DNA of 64,000 nt from the NCBI GenBank assembly GCA_963829235.1, contig CAWHIF010000004.1, forward strand, positions 496,001 to 560,000. Reading direction: 5' to 3'. Below the pieces are notes generated by a model, which was given only the letters and a program-made list of their open reading frames with translations, searched no databases and was not told where the DNA came from. This DNA is from Bog-756 sp963829235. Its GTDB lineage: Bacteria > Actinomycetota > Acidimicrobiia > Acidimicrobiales > RAAP-2. The translations under genes and the position numbers were made by a program. Below are positions 54,929 through 63,861 of this stretch, piece after piece; position 1 is the first letter of the stretch; every line of letters begins with the position of its first letter.

Positions 54929-55135
54929 TGGGAACCCCCTTCCCAAGCTGAGTTAGCCGCATCGTACCCCCCGTGGGAGGCGACCGCGTGCGCGACGGAT
55001 GCGGCTTTCGTTGCCGGAGGTAGGCCGCTGCCGGAGCCTGGAGACGACTGCCCCGACGCCCGGCCTCACTCTGGCGCCTCATGTTTGGGCCCTTCGCCTC
55101 TAGCAACGAGCCGGAAACCGTCGCAAGCTCGAGCC

Positions 55136-55534
55136 ATGTCAGAGACTGTTGCCAGCAAGCCGAATCGCCGATGGCTGCTCGGGGTCGAGCCCTTCTTCGA
55201 AGGGGGCTGGCTCCACAAGGGGACACGTTCCCGGTCGTGGGATGTCGAAGAGGGATTGGGGGCGGTTGCCCTGCTAGGAGACGTGACAATCGACCTGACG
55301 AACGCCAGGACGATCCCCCACGAAATAGAAGTCCGGGCGTATGCGATTGGCCGGGACGTCGACGTGCTCGTAACACCGGGCACCCGCGTCGAGTTGTCGG
55401 GTCGAGCCAACAATGACCACCTGGACAACGATGCCGCCGACGTCCCATGGGTCGAAGGCGGCCGCGTCGTCAAGATCACAGGCCACACCTTCTTGGGCGA
55501 TGTCACCGCGCGCACGGTCGACACCAAGCCCTAG
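55136..55534 (+). CDS. Hypothetical protein with LiaF-like beta repeats
   Basis: 132 residues from ATG 55136. After RRWLLGVEPFFEGGWLHKG the protein has repeated short strands: VALLGDVTIDLTNARTIP, IEVRAYAIGRDVDVLVTPG, VELSGRANND and VKITGHTFLGDVTARTVD. The GDV...D pattern resembles the C-terminal domain of LiaF/VraT-type or DUF1707-associated proteins, which is only suggestive. No signal peptide. Probably expressed. Confidence 0.6.
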   Translation: MSETVASKPNRRWLLGVEPFFEGGWLHKGTRSRSWDVEEGLGAVALLGDVTIDLTNARTIPHEIEVRAYAIGRDVDVLVTPGTRVELSGRANNDHLDNDAADVPWVEGGRVVKITGHTFLGDVTARTVDTKP

Positions 55535-55832
55535 TCCGATCGCCACAGGAGTGGGTTTCCACGGCCGCAGCCGGGTCAACCATGATCTGGATCCGGCAGC
55601 GGCCGAAGCGACAAGTCTGGTCTCGGCTGATCAGGCAGGCGGCCCGAGTGCTCGGGTGCCGGAAAGGCCCAGAACGTTCAGAATCGCTTCAGCTACCCGG
55701 ACAAACTTGGGGAAGACCCTCCGGATCCGTAGCACGGCTGAAACGGATCGCTGCGTGACTCGTTACAAGGGTTGACAAGGGTCAAGCTCGAGTGCCTTGA
55801 CCGACAAGCGACCTGGACAAAGGAGGCCCACG

Positions 55833-57473
55833 ATGATCAGGCGCGAGAGATGGCCGCGGTTGCTCAAGCGAGCAACGATCGTCCTCCCGGTGGCAGTCGC
55901 ACTCGCGGGTTGCAATGTCTGGACCATGTATGGCGGCACCTCCGCACACTTGAACTACGACTCGTCGGGCGTCATCACCACGAGCAACGCCTCTACTCTC
56001 ACGGAAGGGGGAACCACCGCGGCCGCCACAGGCAGTAACAGTTGGATCGATTCATCGCCGACTGTCGCCTCGAATGACATGCTGTACGCGACTGCGAACT
56101 ATGCGGCATCCGGCGATTGCGCGGGAATCAAAGATCCGAATGATTTCCTGCTTCCGAAGGATTCGAACGATCCCGAGCTTCGGACGACCACGCACAAATG
56201 GGCGGTTGCGAACGAATGCGCCAATACGGTCGGCGAGTTGTACGCATACTCCGCGACGGGTGGAACGACGGATTGTCCGACCCCAACGCTGGGCCATCCA
56301 ACCTTGAACTGCAAAGCCGTGTGGACCGCCGTTCCGTCCCCGACGAACGGCTTGACCACGTCGCCGGCCGTCGACACTTCACTCTCGACACCTGCCGTGT
56401 ACGCCGGCAGTCATGACGGCGAGTTGTATGCATACAACGCCTCGAACGGCGCCCTGCTCTGGCATTCACAGACCCTCGGGGGCTCCATCGACGCGTCCCT
56501 CACCATCGCCAATGGATACATCTATGTCCCTGAGGACTACGGATGGGTGTATGTCTTTCCCTCGACCACCGGCACCAATGGCAACGACAAGAACTGTTGG
56601 ACGGCGTCGAAGGTGCGGGAGTGCGATCCGGATTGGGGCTACAGCACCGGAGGGAACAACTTTTCGACACCGGCGGTCGAGGGCGGCATGATGTACCAGG
56701 CCGCCGGGGACCATGTGGGAAGCACCAAGAATGACCCGGATCAGTATGCGGTGTATGGATTCAATGCCTCCTACGAGGCCAGTCAGTGTCCGGGGACGTA
56801 TGCTCCCCATGAGTCCGGCAAGCCCCTCTCAGATATCGCGACGTGCACGCCTGCGTGGTCGGCCCCCTGGGAGTACGGAGGCGAATGGGACGGTGGAGGC
56901 ACCTCACCCGCAGTTGCGAATGGTGATGTCTACGTCGAGTCCGCCACCAACGGGCTGCTCGCGTTCTCTGCCAGCGGGTCCTCGCGCTGTACGGGCACCA
57001 AATACGTCGGGCAATGGGGGGAGATCTGCACACCGCTATGGGTGGCCACGACAGGCAAGGATGATCCGAACGGCGCCGAATCCGGCCCCACCCCTGCGGT
57101 GGCGAACGGCGTCGTCTATATCGGCGACAAGGCCGGTGAAGTGTACGCGTTCAACGCAACGAGCGGAGCTCTGAAGTGGACGTTTGAAACCGGCGGCGCC
57201 ATCGACTCGTCCGTGGCCATCGCCGGAAACAGCGCCTCCGATGCGGTCGCCATCTTCGGCTGCTCCACCGGAGTCGCCGGCCAGACTTGCACTCATAGCG
57301 TCTTCGCCCTGAACGCCTCCAGCGGAGGCTCGGCTCTCTGGACAGAGAACACCGGCGGCTCGGTCGACGACCCGCCGATCATCGCCGACGCGGGGACCGG
57401 CAGTGAAACCGGTGCGGTGTACGTCCCATCCGGCAAACAGGTATTCGCCTACGCGCTCCCGACGTCGAACTAG
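55833..57473 (+). CDS. PQQ-like beta-propeller lipoprotein
   Basis: 546 residues from ATG 55833, with AAGGAGG at 55820-55826. A signal peptide ends in the lipobox ALAGC. The mature protein is made of propeller blades with repeated GELYAYNASNGALLW-like and VYAFNATSGALKWTFETGG strands, as in quinoprotein or BamB-type propellers. No catalytic residues for PQQ are evident. Surface-anchored; ligand-binding or assembly role (inference). Confidence 0.8.
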   Translation: MIRRERWPRLLKRATIVLPVAVALAGCNVWTMYGGTSAHLNYDSSGVITTSNASTLTEGGTTAAATGSNSWIDSSPTVASNDMLYATANYAASGDCAGIKDPNDFLLPKDSNDPELRTTTHKWAVANECANTVGELYAYSATGGTTDCPTPTLGHPTLNCKAVWTAVPSPTNGLTTSPAVDTSLSTPAVYAGSHDGELYAYNASNGALLWHSQTLGGSIDASLTIANGYIYVPEDYGWVYVFPSTTGTNGNDKNCWTASKVRECDPDWGYSTGGNNFSTPAVEGGMMYQAAGDHVGSTKNDPDQYAVYGFNASYEASQCPGTYAPHESGKPLSDIATCTPAWSAPWEYGGEWDGGGTSPAVANGDVYVESATNGLLAFSASGSSRCTGTKYVGQWGEICTPLWVATTGKDDPNGAESGPTPAVANGVVYIGDKAGEVYAFNATSGALKWTFETGGAIDSSVAIAGNSASDAVAIFGCSTGVAGQTCTHSVFALNASSGGSALWTENTGGSVDDPPIIADAGTGSETGAVYVPSGKQVFAYALPTSN

Positions 57474-57586
57474 CGCGAGCACCGGCTGCCGGCGTCACCG
57501 AGGATCGGAGCACCTTCATCCGGTACTCGTCGGTCGCTCCCCGGCTCGACCGGCTGCGCCGAGGCCCCGGTGTAGGGGCGGTTCGC

Positions 57587-58075
57587 TCAGCGGACGGGAG
57601 AACCGAAACGAATCACGTTCCCATCGGGGTCGGTGACGGAGCCCTCCCGCTTGCCATAGTCCTCGTCCCGCGGGCCCTCCACCTGGATGCCCGCCCGCCT
57701 CCACTCCTCAGCCACCCTGTCGGCGTCTTGACAGTGGATATAGAGCGCCCCCCGGCCCGGAGGTTCCTCTCCCCCGGCCTGGGCGAGGTGGATCGTCAGG
57801 TCCCGATCGCGGTGGGCGAAGGCGTACGCGTCGTCGTGGAACGACACATCGAAGCCCGCACGCTCAAACCAAGCGGCCGAGCGGGTCACATCGGCCACCC
57901 TGAAGACCGGCTCGAACCCCGTGATCAGCCACCTCTCGGTCATGAGTTGCAGCTGGCCGTCCCTCTGACCGTTCAACCCGGCGAGGCAGTGGTGGCAGAT
58001 CGGGAGATCGGGATGCGAGCGCAGTCTCACCCACCAGTCGACCGACGTCGAGCAGCATACGCACGTCACAGCCAT
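57587..58075 (-). CDS. Zinc-ribbon plus glyoxalase/bleomycin-resistance (VOC) domain protein
   Basis: 162 residues. The first 45 residues hold CVCCSTSVDWWVRLRSHPD and ICHHCLAG, a C-x-x-C...C-x-x-C zinc ribbon. The remainder is a VOC domain: EPVFRVADVTRSAAWFERAG, then YAFAHRDRDLTIHLAQAG and GSVTDPDGNVIRFGSPV. VOC proteins of this form bind metals or drugs; the ribbon is an unusual addition. Start ATG 58075. Confidence 0.85.
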   Translation of the reverse strand: MAVTCVCCSTSVDWWVRLRSHPDLPICHHCLAGLNGQRDGQLQLMTERWLITGFEPVFRVADVTRSAAWFERAGFDVSFHDDAYAFAHRDRDLTIHLAQAGGEEPPGRGALYIHCQDADRVAEEWRRAGIQVEGPRDEDYGKREGSVTDPDGNVIRFGSPVR

Positions 58076-58223
58076 GGGCGACCATGGTAGATGGCGCCAG
58101 GCCTTCAGCGGCCCATGACCTCCCGTGCGCAGCGGCGCAGTGCGAGGGCGACATGCCCTTTGTCCGCGGGTGGCACGATCGCCGACGTGGTGGCCCAGGG
58201 TCCGGTCGACTCACCAGCACCGG

Positions 58224-58490
58224 CTAGCTGCCAGTGCGCTCGCGGTGTCTGCACCCTGGCCAGCAGCAGGGCCGACGTTGGCCTTCCTCCAGTTCCTCCT
58301 GGGTCCGGCGAATACGGCGGTCTCGGGTGACCTCCTGCTTGGCGTCCTCGACCCAGCAGATGAACTCGTTCCGGGCCAGAGGTGTGATGTCCTTCCAGGC
58401 GCCGAGCGCCGTGGCGTTGGCGATCAACGCCTTGCGGAGGTCGTTTGGAAGCTTGTGCACGACCCCACCGGGCACCCGCGGGCTGCTCAC
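58224..58490 (-). CDS. YdeI/OmpD-associated family protein
   Basis: About 88 residues from GTG 58490 (start uncertain). LPNDLRKALIANATALGAWK, then DITPLARNEFICWVEDAKQE and RRIRRTQEELEEGQ, ending RRPCCWPGC, matches the COG4430/YdeI-associated motif closely. Function unknown; homologues are stress-related (recalled). Confidence 0.8.
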   Translation of the reverse strand: MSSPRVPGGVVHKLPNDLRKALIANATALGAWKDITPLARNEFICWVEDAKQEVTRDRRIRRTQEELEEGQRRPCCWPGCRHRERTGS

Positions 58491-58734
58491 AGGGCAACCG
58501 TATAGCGCGTCTCGGCCGGAGCCCAATCACCGGCGGAGCGTGGGTCATCAACTGCGCGCCGCCGAATCGGGATTCCGTAGGCTTCGCCCTGCCAGCACGG
58601 TGGATGTCTTCGTCGGCGGGCTGGGGCAACGTCCGACCGATCGGGCGCTGCGTCGCGGAATCCAGGCTTGGCCCGAAACCAACCGGAAGGTGACACCGTC
58701 CCGCCGAACCCGGAACCTCGGGCGTAGGGGTGAC

Positions 58735-59151
58735 GGAACCGTCGATGTGGTCATCAGCGAGTACGGCGCCGCCATCTGGGCGGATCCCTATCTCTGGATC
58801 CCCGAGGCCTCCCACCTACTCCGTCTTGGTGGTGAACTCATCCTCATGGGCAAGAGCTCGCTGCTCATGCTCTGTGTGCCCGAGCAGCACGACGCCCCAG
58901 CCATCGAACGTCTCCTCCGACCCTCCTTCGACATGCTTCGATTCGAGTGGCCGGATGACACGATGGTTGATTTCCACCTTGGCCATGGGGATTGGATACG
59001 ACTCCTGCGGAACAATGACTTTGGGATCGAAGACCTCATGGAACGACGCCCACGTGACGGAGCCGCCAGTCCATTTCCATTCGTCACCGCCGAATGGGCG
59101 AGGAAGTGGCCGTCCGAGGAAGTGTGGCGGGCTCGCAAGGTTCGGCGGTGA
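58735..59151 (+). pseudogene. SAM-dependent methyltransferase, C-terminal remnant
   Basis: The frame from about 58740 reads VDVVISEYGAAIWADPYLWI, then LLRLGGELILMGKSSLLML, DFHLGHGDWIRLLR and FPFVTAEWARKWPSEEVW, the second half of a class I methyltransferase. The SAM-binding first half (motif I, DxGxG) is absent upstream, where the sequence no longer resembles the family. No good start codon, so it is probably a 5'-truncated pseudogene. Confidence 0.7.
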
Positions 59152-59172
59152 CAGCAGTCGCGGAGGCTCGAT

Positions 59173-59586
59173 CTACTGCCCAGGGTCGGAAGGGATTCGG
59201 GTGGAACGATCGCTCATCATGGCCATGAACTGCTCGAGCAATCTGTGGAAACCGATGACCTCGCGGTTGAGGGCGGGCCAATCGACGCCCTTCGGATTCT
59301 GGGACTGTTCCAAGAGGAGATCGGCCAACGCGACAGATGATCGAAGGACCCTCCGGAACGAGACCGCCAAATCCGGAATCAGGCAGTGATGATTGAGCTG
59401 CCACTTGGTAGAGTCCCGGGCAATGGCTCGGAGTTGGTCGCTGGTGGCGAGGCCTGCCTCCGGCGTCGACACCCAGAACGCGGAGTTCAGTGCAGCCTTG
59501 AGCGGAGTGAGGATCGACCACATCTCACATTCCCACCGCTCGAACTCGCCGTCTGACTTCACCCGATCGGGTTCAGAATGATTCAT
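59173..59586 (-). CDS. Hypothetical protein
   Basis: 137 residues from ATG 59586, mostly helical (ERWECEMWSILTPLKAAL, FRRVLRSSVALADLLLEQ, VIGFHRLLEQFMAMM). Codon use is plausible and the downstream stop is clean. No family recognised. May be a small helical regulator or antitoxin-like protein, which cannot be shown. Confidence 0.45.
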   Translation of the reverse strand: MNHSEPDRVKSDGEFERWECEMWSILTPLKAALNSAFWVSTPEAGLATSDQLRAIARDSTKWQLNHHCLIPDLAVSFRRVLRSSVALADLLLEQSQNPKGVDWPALNREVIGFHRLLEQFMAMMSDRSTRIPSDPGQ

Positions 59587-60039
59587 CGTTCACCGTTGCC
59601 CCTGTCTGGTCCCTTCCGCCCCGATTGCATTTCGCGGCGGGCGCCTGCGACGAAGTCCGCTGATTGATGTAGACCCCCCTACGCGTGAACTATATGTCCG
59701 CTTTGAGCCTGAATACCCGGACGATGCAGGATCCTCACGCAGGGTTGCCTCCGCACCGCATTGAGCGGTCAATCCACCGATATTCTGGCCCCAGGGGCGC
59801 CACCGGTGGACATGGCCCGAAGCAACCGAACCGGTATCGATGGGCTGGAACACGGGGTGTCCGGCCGATAGGGGCAACGGCTCGACCCGGGGGGTAACTG
59901 GGTCAGGTGAAGTTGAAAGAATTCCTGAATCGGTGCCCCACCCACCTGATCAGGGGCAGTCTGGTCTCGGAGACCTTGGCGGAGCGCACCTTTGAATCCG
60001 ACCCGGGGACGCGTCTTGGTCGTCCATGCAATGGCCGTG
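59587..60039. other. Intergenic region without supported genes
   Basis: About 450 bases of mixed GC content. Several short open frames exist, but none shows family similarity, consistent codon use or a ribosome binding site. No strong inverted repeat is seen. Confidence 0.4.
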
Positions 60040-60426
60040 TCACGGTCCGTATCCGCTCTCGCTCCGCAAGTGAAGGACGCGACTACCGATCGGTTGGCTC
60101 AGTGCGAGTAAGGCTTTCGAGCGAGTTTCAAGTCTCGCAAGAGTGCCATCGACGGCCGCTCGATCCACGGGACGTAGAGCGGGTGTGTCATCTAGGAACT
60201 GAAGTGCCAACGAAGCGACCTCCTTCGTGACTCTGACCCCCCGGCCGGCAAGGTCTCCATCTTCCTCAAGATCCGGCGAGATAGCGAAGATTCCAAGCGA
60301 CTGGCCGTAGACGCCAACCGCACAAACCAGAGGAGGTAGACAGCCACGAAAGACAAATAGGGCGACGGCCCCGATGTCTTCACACTGGAGGTTTGGACGC
60401 TCAATTCTCCCACCACTTCCAGACAC
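60040..60426 (-). CDS. Hypothetical protein
   Basis: 128 residues from GTG 60426. Contains a hydrophobic stretch (VALFVFRGCLPPLVCAVGVY), then an acidic region and RAAVDGTLARLETRSKALL. Overlaps the end of the next upstream gene on the same strand by 26 bases. Not recognised. Confidence 0.35.
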   Translation of the reverse strand: MSGSGGRIERPNLQCEDIGAVALFVFRGCLPPLVCAVGVYGQSLGIFAISPDLEEDGDLAGRGVRVTKEVASLALQFLDDTPALRPVDRAAVDGTLARLETRSKALLALSQPIGSRVLHLRSESGYGP

Positions 60427-60646
60427 CCTCCTTTATACGATTGGCGGTGTTGAGCGCATCGAAGAACTGCTCGCCCTCAACCGCACCGGCGTCACGTGCC
60501 ATCTCCTGCTCCAACAGCACCGCCAGTGCCTGACGAAGGTGCTCCTTGGCGTCTCGCGCCTCGGTCTCCCATAGATCGTACTTTGGGCGCCGCATCTCCG
60601 CGAGGCTACCCGGGCGGTAGCGCCACCGGCTTGGGCGTTCAGACAC
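60401..60646 (-). CDS. Hypothetical small protein
   Basis: Up to 81 residues (ATG 60595 is an alternative start). RRPKYDLWETEARDAKEHLR, then ALAVLLEQEMARDAG and ANRIKEGVWKWW, is helical and charged. Overlap with the following gene suggests a two-gene unit. No family recognised. Confidence 0.4.
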   Translation of the reverse strand: MSERPSRWRYRPGSLAEMRRPKYDLWETEARDAKEHLRQALAVLLEQEMARDAGAVEGEQFFDALNTANRIKEGVWKWWEN

Positions 60647-60762
60647 TCAACAGATCGACAAAGGACATTCGGCTCGGTCACACCATGCCGTAGTGCCTCA
60701 TCCCACTGGTGGTCTGGGCAGGCTGGAGAGGTGCTGGCTTCTCCCCCTTGTTTGTAGTTAGC

Positions 60763-60776
60763 ATATTAGCTAATAT
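60763..60776. promoter_or_regulatory. Palindromic operator at the ArsR start
   Basis: ATATTAGCTAATAT is a perfect 14-base palindrome 6 bases before the regulator's ATG, in AT-rich DNA, overlapped by a wider TTAGC/GCTAA repeat from 60758. Position and symmetry suit autorepression. Confidence 0.65.
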
Positions 60777-60782
60777 CAGACC

Positions 60783-61109
60783 ATGGACGACGATGCGGGC
60801 GTGTTCAAGGCACTTGCCGATCCCACCAGGCGGCAGATCTTGCAGGATCTCCAGGGCGGAGAACTCACCGCTGGGGATATAGCGTCTCGATTTACCATCA
60901 GCGCTCCATCCGTTTCACGGCATCTAGGTGTGCTCAGGAACGCTGGACTGATCAATGAGCGCAGGGATGCGAATCGCATCTTCTACTCACTCGTCGGGGA
61001 GCGATTGGCTCTCTGCGTCGGTCAGTTCCTCTCGGTTGTCTGTCCGGAGCAGATTGTGCTCCGGCAGCGTCGTAAGAAGAAGACCGCCGTACAACCAAAA
61101 GGGGCGTGA
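60783..61109 (+). CDS. ArsR/SdpR-family transcriptional regulator
   Basis: 108 residues from ATG 60783. FKALADPTRRQILQDLQGGE, then TAGDIASRFTISAPSVSRHL and GVLRNAGLINERRDANRIFY, form a winged helix. No ligand Cys pair in the recognition region, so it is more like the SdpR or metabolic subgroup than a metal sensor. A palindrome at 60763-60776 lies just upstream. Followed after 1 base by the DUF2071 gene. Confidence 0.85.
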   Translation: MDDDAGVFKALADPTRRQILQDLQGGELTAGDIASRFTISAPSVSRHLGVLRNAGLINERRDANRIFYSLVGERLALCVGQFLSVVCPEQIVLRQRRKKKTAVQPKGA

Positions 61110-61110
61110 C

Positions 61111-61860
61111 ATGCTTATCCGAGCCATCGACTGCACGATCGAGAGGCGCCTACTCATCAACTATCGGATCGACCCGGAAGTTGCTGAACGTCACATCCCA
61201 GCTCCGTTCCGGCCACTCGTTGTTTCGGGTTGGGCCGTGGGCGGGATATGCCTCATCCGCCTGGGAAACCTCAGGCCTGCTCACCTGCCGGGAGGGGTCG
61301 GACTTACCACCGAGAATGCCGCTCATCGATTCGCCGTCGAGTGGGACGACGACGACGGCACCCAGGTAGGTGTCTTCATACCCCGGCGTGATACCAACTC
61401 ACGCCTTACGGTTCTCGCTGGAGACCGACTTTTCCCGGGTCTTCACCATCGTGCACAGTTTCAGGTCCGTGACGAGGGGCCGGAGATTCAGATCGCAGTA
61501 TCGAGCCACGATGGAACACTCGACCTGTCGACTACGGCACACGAGAGTGCAGCCCTGGGGGGTGAGCTCTTCTCATGCCTCGACGATGCGATCAGCTTCT
61601 CTCGTGAGGGTTCGCATGGGTACTCGCCACATGGCGACTTAAACCAGCTCACCGGGGTGAGTCTGGACTGTCCCCGCTGGGATGCTGTGCCCGTTCAGAT
61701 CGACTCCGTGAAGTCGAGCATGTTCGACGATCACCGCGCCTTTCCCAAGGGTTCCTGTACCGTCGATTTTGGGCTTCTGATGCGGAACCTGCCAGCTCGC
61801 TGGGTCAACGACGACAGCGTCTCATCCAGACGGTTGCTTCCGGCGGTGGAGGCGGCTTGA
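61111..61860 (+). CDS. DUF2071 family protein
   Basis: 249 residues. NYRIDPEVAERHIPAPFRPL, then SGWAVGGICLIRLGNLRPAH, VGVFIPRRDTNSRL and SCTVDFGLLMRNLPARW match the DUF2071 (acetoacetate-decarboxylase-like fold) pattern. Coupled to the ArsR-type regulator upstream, which likely controls it. Biochemical function unknown. Confidence 0.82.
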   Translation: MLIRAIDCTIERRLLINYRIDPEVAERHIPAPFRPLVVSGWAVGGICLIRLGNLRPAHLPGGVGLTTENAAHRFAVEWDDDDGTQVGVFIPRRDTNSRLTVLAGDRLFPGLHHRAQFQVRDEGPEIQIAVSSHDGTLDLSTTAHESAALGGELFSCLDDAISFSREGSHGYSPHGDLNQLTGVSLDCPRWDAVPVQIDSVKSSMFDDHRAFPKGSCTVDFGLLMRNLPARWVNDDSVSSRRLLPAVEAA

Positions 61861-61903
61861 AAGGCCAGAGGCAGCCGCCCCGTATAACCGATGTGGGGCA
61901 CCC

Positions 61904-62500
61904 TTACGGCGTAGTGGTGACTGGCACGCCGTCGGCGTCCAGCACGTACCAAAGCCCCCCGGAGTCGTTGAGTGCTTGCCCGGTTGCCTCGCCGGGCTGC
62001 GAGTCGCCGTGCCACAAGTAGAGGGGCCACCCGTTGTAGGTGATCTGCTCAAGGTCATCAGGGTCACCGGTGCGCACAGTGGTGCCGAGAAGGGACGCGT
62101 CGACGCCCGCCCCGGCGGCGGGGGCCTTGACCCCGTCCACCAGCAGCACCGGCGGCCATAAGTTCTCGCACTCGCCGTAGCAGGTGGATCTACCGGACTG
62201 CCTGTCCGGCTCGAACATGTACAGGGTAAATCCTTCCCCGTTTACAAGCACAGTCCCCAATCCCGCTACGGAGCCCGTGGTCACCACGTAAAACGGTGGC
62301 GGCGCAGTGTAAGTGGTGGACGGAGCAGGGGCAGTGGTCACAGGCGATACCGATTTGGTCCGCGAGGTAGCGGACGGCCCCTGCGAAGTCGAGCACCCTG
62401 CCGCCACCACGGCGCAGGCGGCGAGGGCGAATGACGTGGCCAGGCGTGTAAGGCACAGCCGAGAACGGTGATCGTGATTGGAGTCAGGGGGGTGCGGCAC
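61904..62500 (-). CDS. Lipoprotein with Yx(FWY)xxD repeats (COG4315), paralogue
   Basis: About 198 residues from GTG 62500 (GTG 62518 is an alternative). Signal peptide LATSFALAACAVVAAGC with lipobox, a short Ser/Thr/Pro linker, then FTLYMFEPDRQSG, STCYGECENLWPP and PLYLWHGDSQPGEATGQALN. Same architecture as the protein at 47455-48063. Exported, membrane-anchored. Confidence 0.85.
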   Translation of the reverse strand: MPHPPDSNHDHRSRLCLTRLATSFALAACAVVAAGCSTSQGPSATSRTKSVSPVTTAPAPSTTYTAPPPFYVVTTGSVAGLGTVLVNGEGFTLYMFEPDRQSGRSTCYGECENLWPPVLLVDGVKAPAAGAGVDASLLGTTVRTGDPDDLEQITYNGWPLYLWHGDSQPGEATGQALNDSGGLWYVLDADGVPVTTTP

Positions 62501-62820
62501 TCGCTCATATCCTTGCACCCAGGAGGACACGGGCCGGCGGGTGCGAGAGCGAGCGTCGATCTCGGAAGTAGAACCGTTCCGCGATTGACCCCGTATAACC
62601 GACGCTCCTATGGATGAAGTCAAGCTTTTCTGAGGGATTTCGGAAGTGAAGACAGCGGACAGACCAATGACGGGCCACTCGATGCCGAGGGCAAGCTCTT
62701 ATTAGGTCACGCGTCTTGGAGAACTGGGTTGAGCCCGGACCAGGGATCGGCAGATCGGTTAGAAGCCGGTCTGAATGGCGACGGCAGGTGTTTAGTGAGC
62801 CAGGTCCGTGGTCCGGGGAT
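62501..62820. other. Intergenic region flanking the IS110 right end
   Basis: About 320 bases without a supported gene. The right end of the IS110 element should lie in the last 50-100 bases before 62821, but no terminal inverted repeat is expected for this family and no boundary can be fixed from one copy. Confidence 0.4.
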
Positions 62821-63861
62821 TCAGCCGCGAGGGAGTTTGCGGTAGACCTCGCGGGCGACGTAGCGCTTCAGCATGCGGATGATCTCGCGCTTGGAACGAC
62901 CTTCTTTCACCCGGCGCTCCATGTAGGCCTGAGTCTCGGGGTCGGAGGCCAGCCGGGAGACGACGATGGTCCAGAGCGCCCGGTTGGCTTGGCGATCACC
63001 TCCTCGGTTCAGTCGGTGCCGGGTGACCTTGCCCGAGGAAGCCTCGAGGGGAGAGACGCCGCACAAGTGAGCCCAGGCCGCCTCGGATCGCAGACGTTCG
63101 GGATTGTCGCCCGCGGTCACGAGGAGAGTGGCTGCGGTGTCGATGCCGACGCCATAGACGTTCAACAGTTCGGGAGCATGGGACTCGAGGAGTGGGGTGA
63201 TCCGGGCATCGAGCTGGGAGATCTCCTCATCGAGCTCGCCGATGCGGTGGGCCAGTGAGGACAGTGCCGCCTTCGTTGCCACTGTGACCGGCTCAGTTGA
63301 TCGAGTCGGGCGCAGTCCTTTGGCGACGGCGATGAACTGAGGGGTGGGTAGACCCTTGATTCGGCTCTGCAGCTGGTCAGGAGCGGTGAACGTCAGCTGG
63401 CGCATCTGGGTGAGGGCCTTCACCCTGGCCTGGCGGGCTGACCGTTTGGCCACGACAAGAACCCGGATGGCTTCGACGGAACCATCTCTCGACTTCGCTC
63501 TGCCCGTTGCACTCCCCGACAGAACGGCACGAGCGGCCTCGACCGCGTCGATCGGATCGGACTTGCCCTGGCGACGGCGGTTCTGGCGGTTGTGGCGATC
63601 GACCTCGATGACTTCGACGCCGGCTCGAGCGAGGCACCGGGCCAATCCAGCCCCGTAGGACCCAGTCCCCTCGACGCCGACCTTCCCAACAGTCCCAAAG
63701 CCGGACAGCCATGAGAGCAAGGCGGAATTCCCCTCGGGTGTGGCACCGAACGATTTGGTGCCGAGCAGGCCGCCCACCTCGTCCAAGGCGGCGGCCACGT
63801 GGACCTCGCCGTGGGTGTCAATGCCGCCAGTAACAGCACGCGCAGCTTCTACGATGGTCAT
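62821..63861 (-). CDS. IS110-family transposase (DEDD recombinase)
   Basis: 346 residues, complete. The RuvC-like DEDD residues are D15 (GGIDTHGE), E64 (GVEGTGSYG), D102 and D105 (KSDPIDAVEA). The C-terminal Tnp20 domain has LCGVSPLEASSGKVTRHRLN, with the catalytic Ser at 275/276, followed by RGGDRQANRALW. ATG 63861 is preceded by GGAAGG. IS110 enzymes work as RNA-guided recombinases using a bridge RNA from the IS end. Confidence 0.95.
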   Translation of the reverse strand: MTIVEAARAVTGGIDTHGEVHVAAALDEVGGLLGTKSFGATPEGNSALLSWLSGFGTVGKVGVEGTGSYGAGLARCLARAGVEVIEVDRHNRQNRRRQGKSDPIDAVEAARAVLSGSATGRAKSRDGSVEAIRVLVVAKRSARQARVKALTQMRQLTFTAPDQLQSRIKGLPTPQFIAVAKGLRPTRSTEPVTVATKAALSSLAHRIGELDEEISQLDARITPLLESHAPELLNVYGVGIDTAATLLVTAGDNPERLRSEAAWAHLCGVSPLEASSGKVTRHRLNRGGDRQANRALWTIVVSRLASDPETQAYMERRVKEGRSKREIIRMLKRYVAREVYRKLPRG

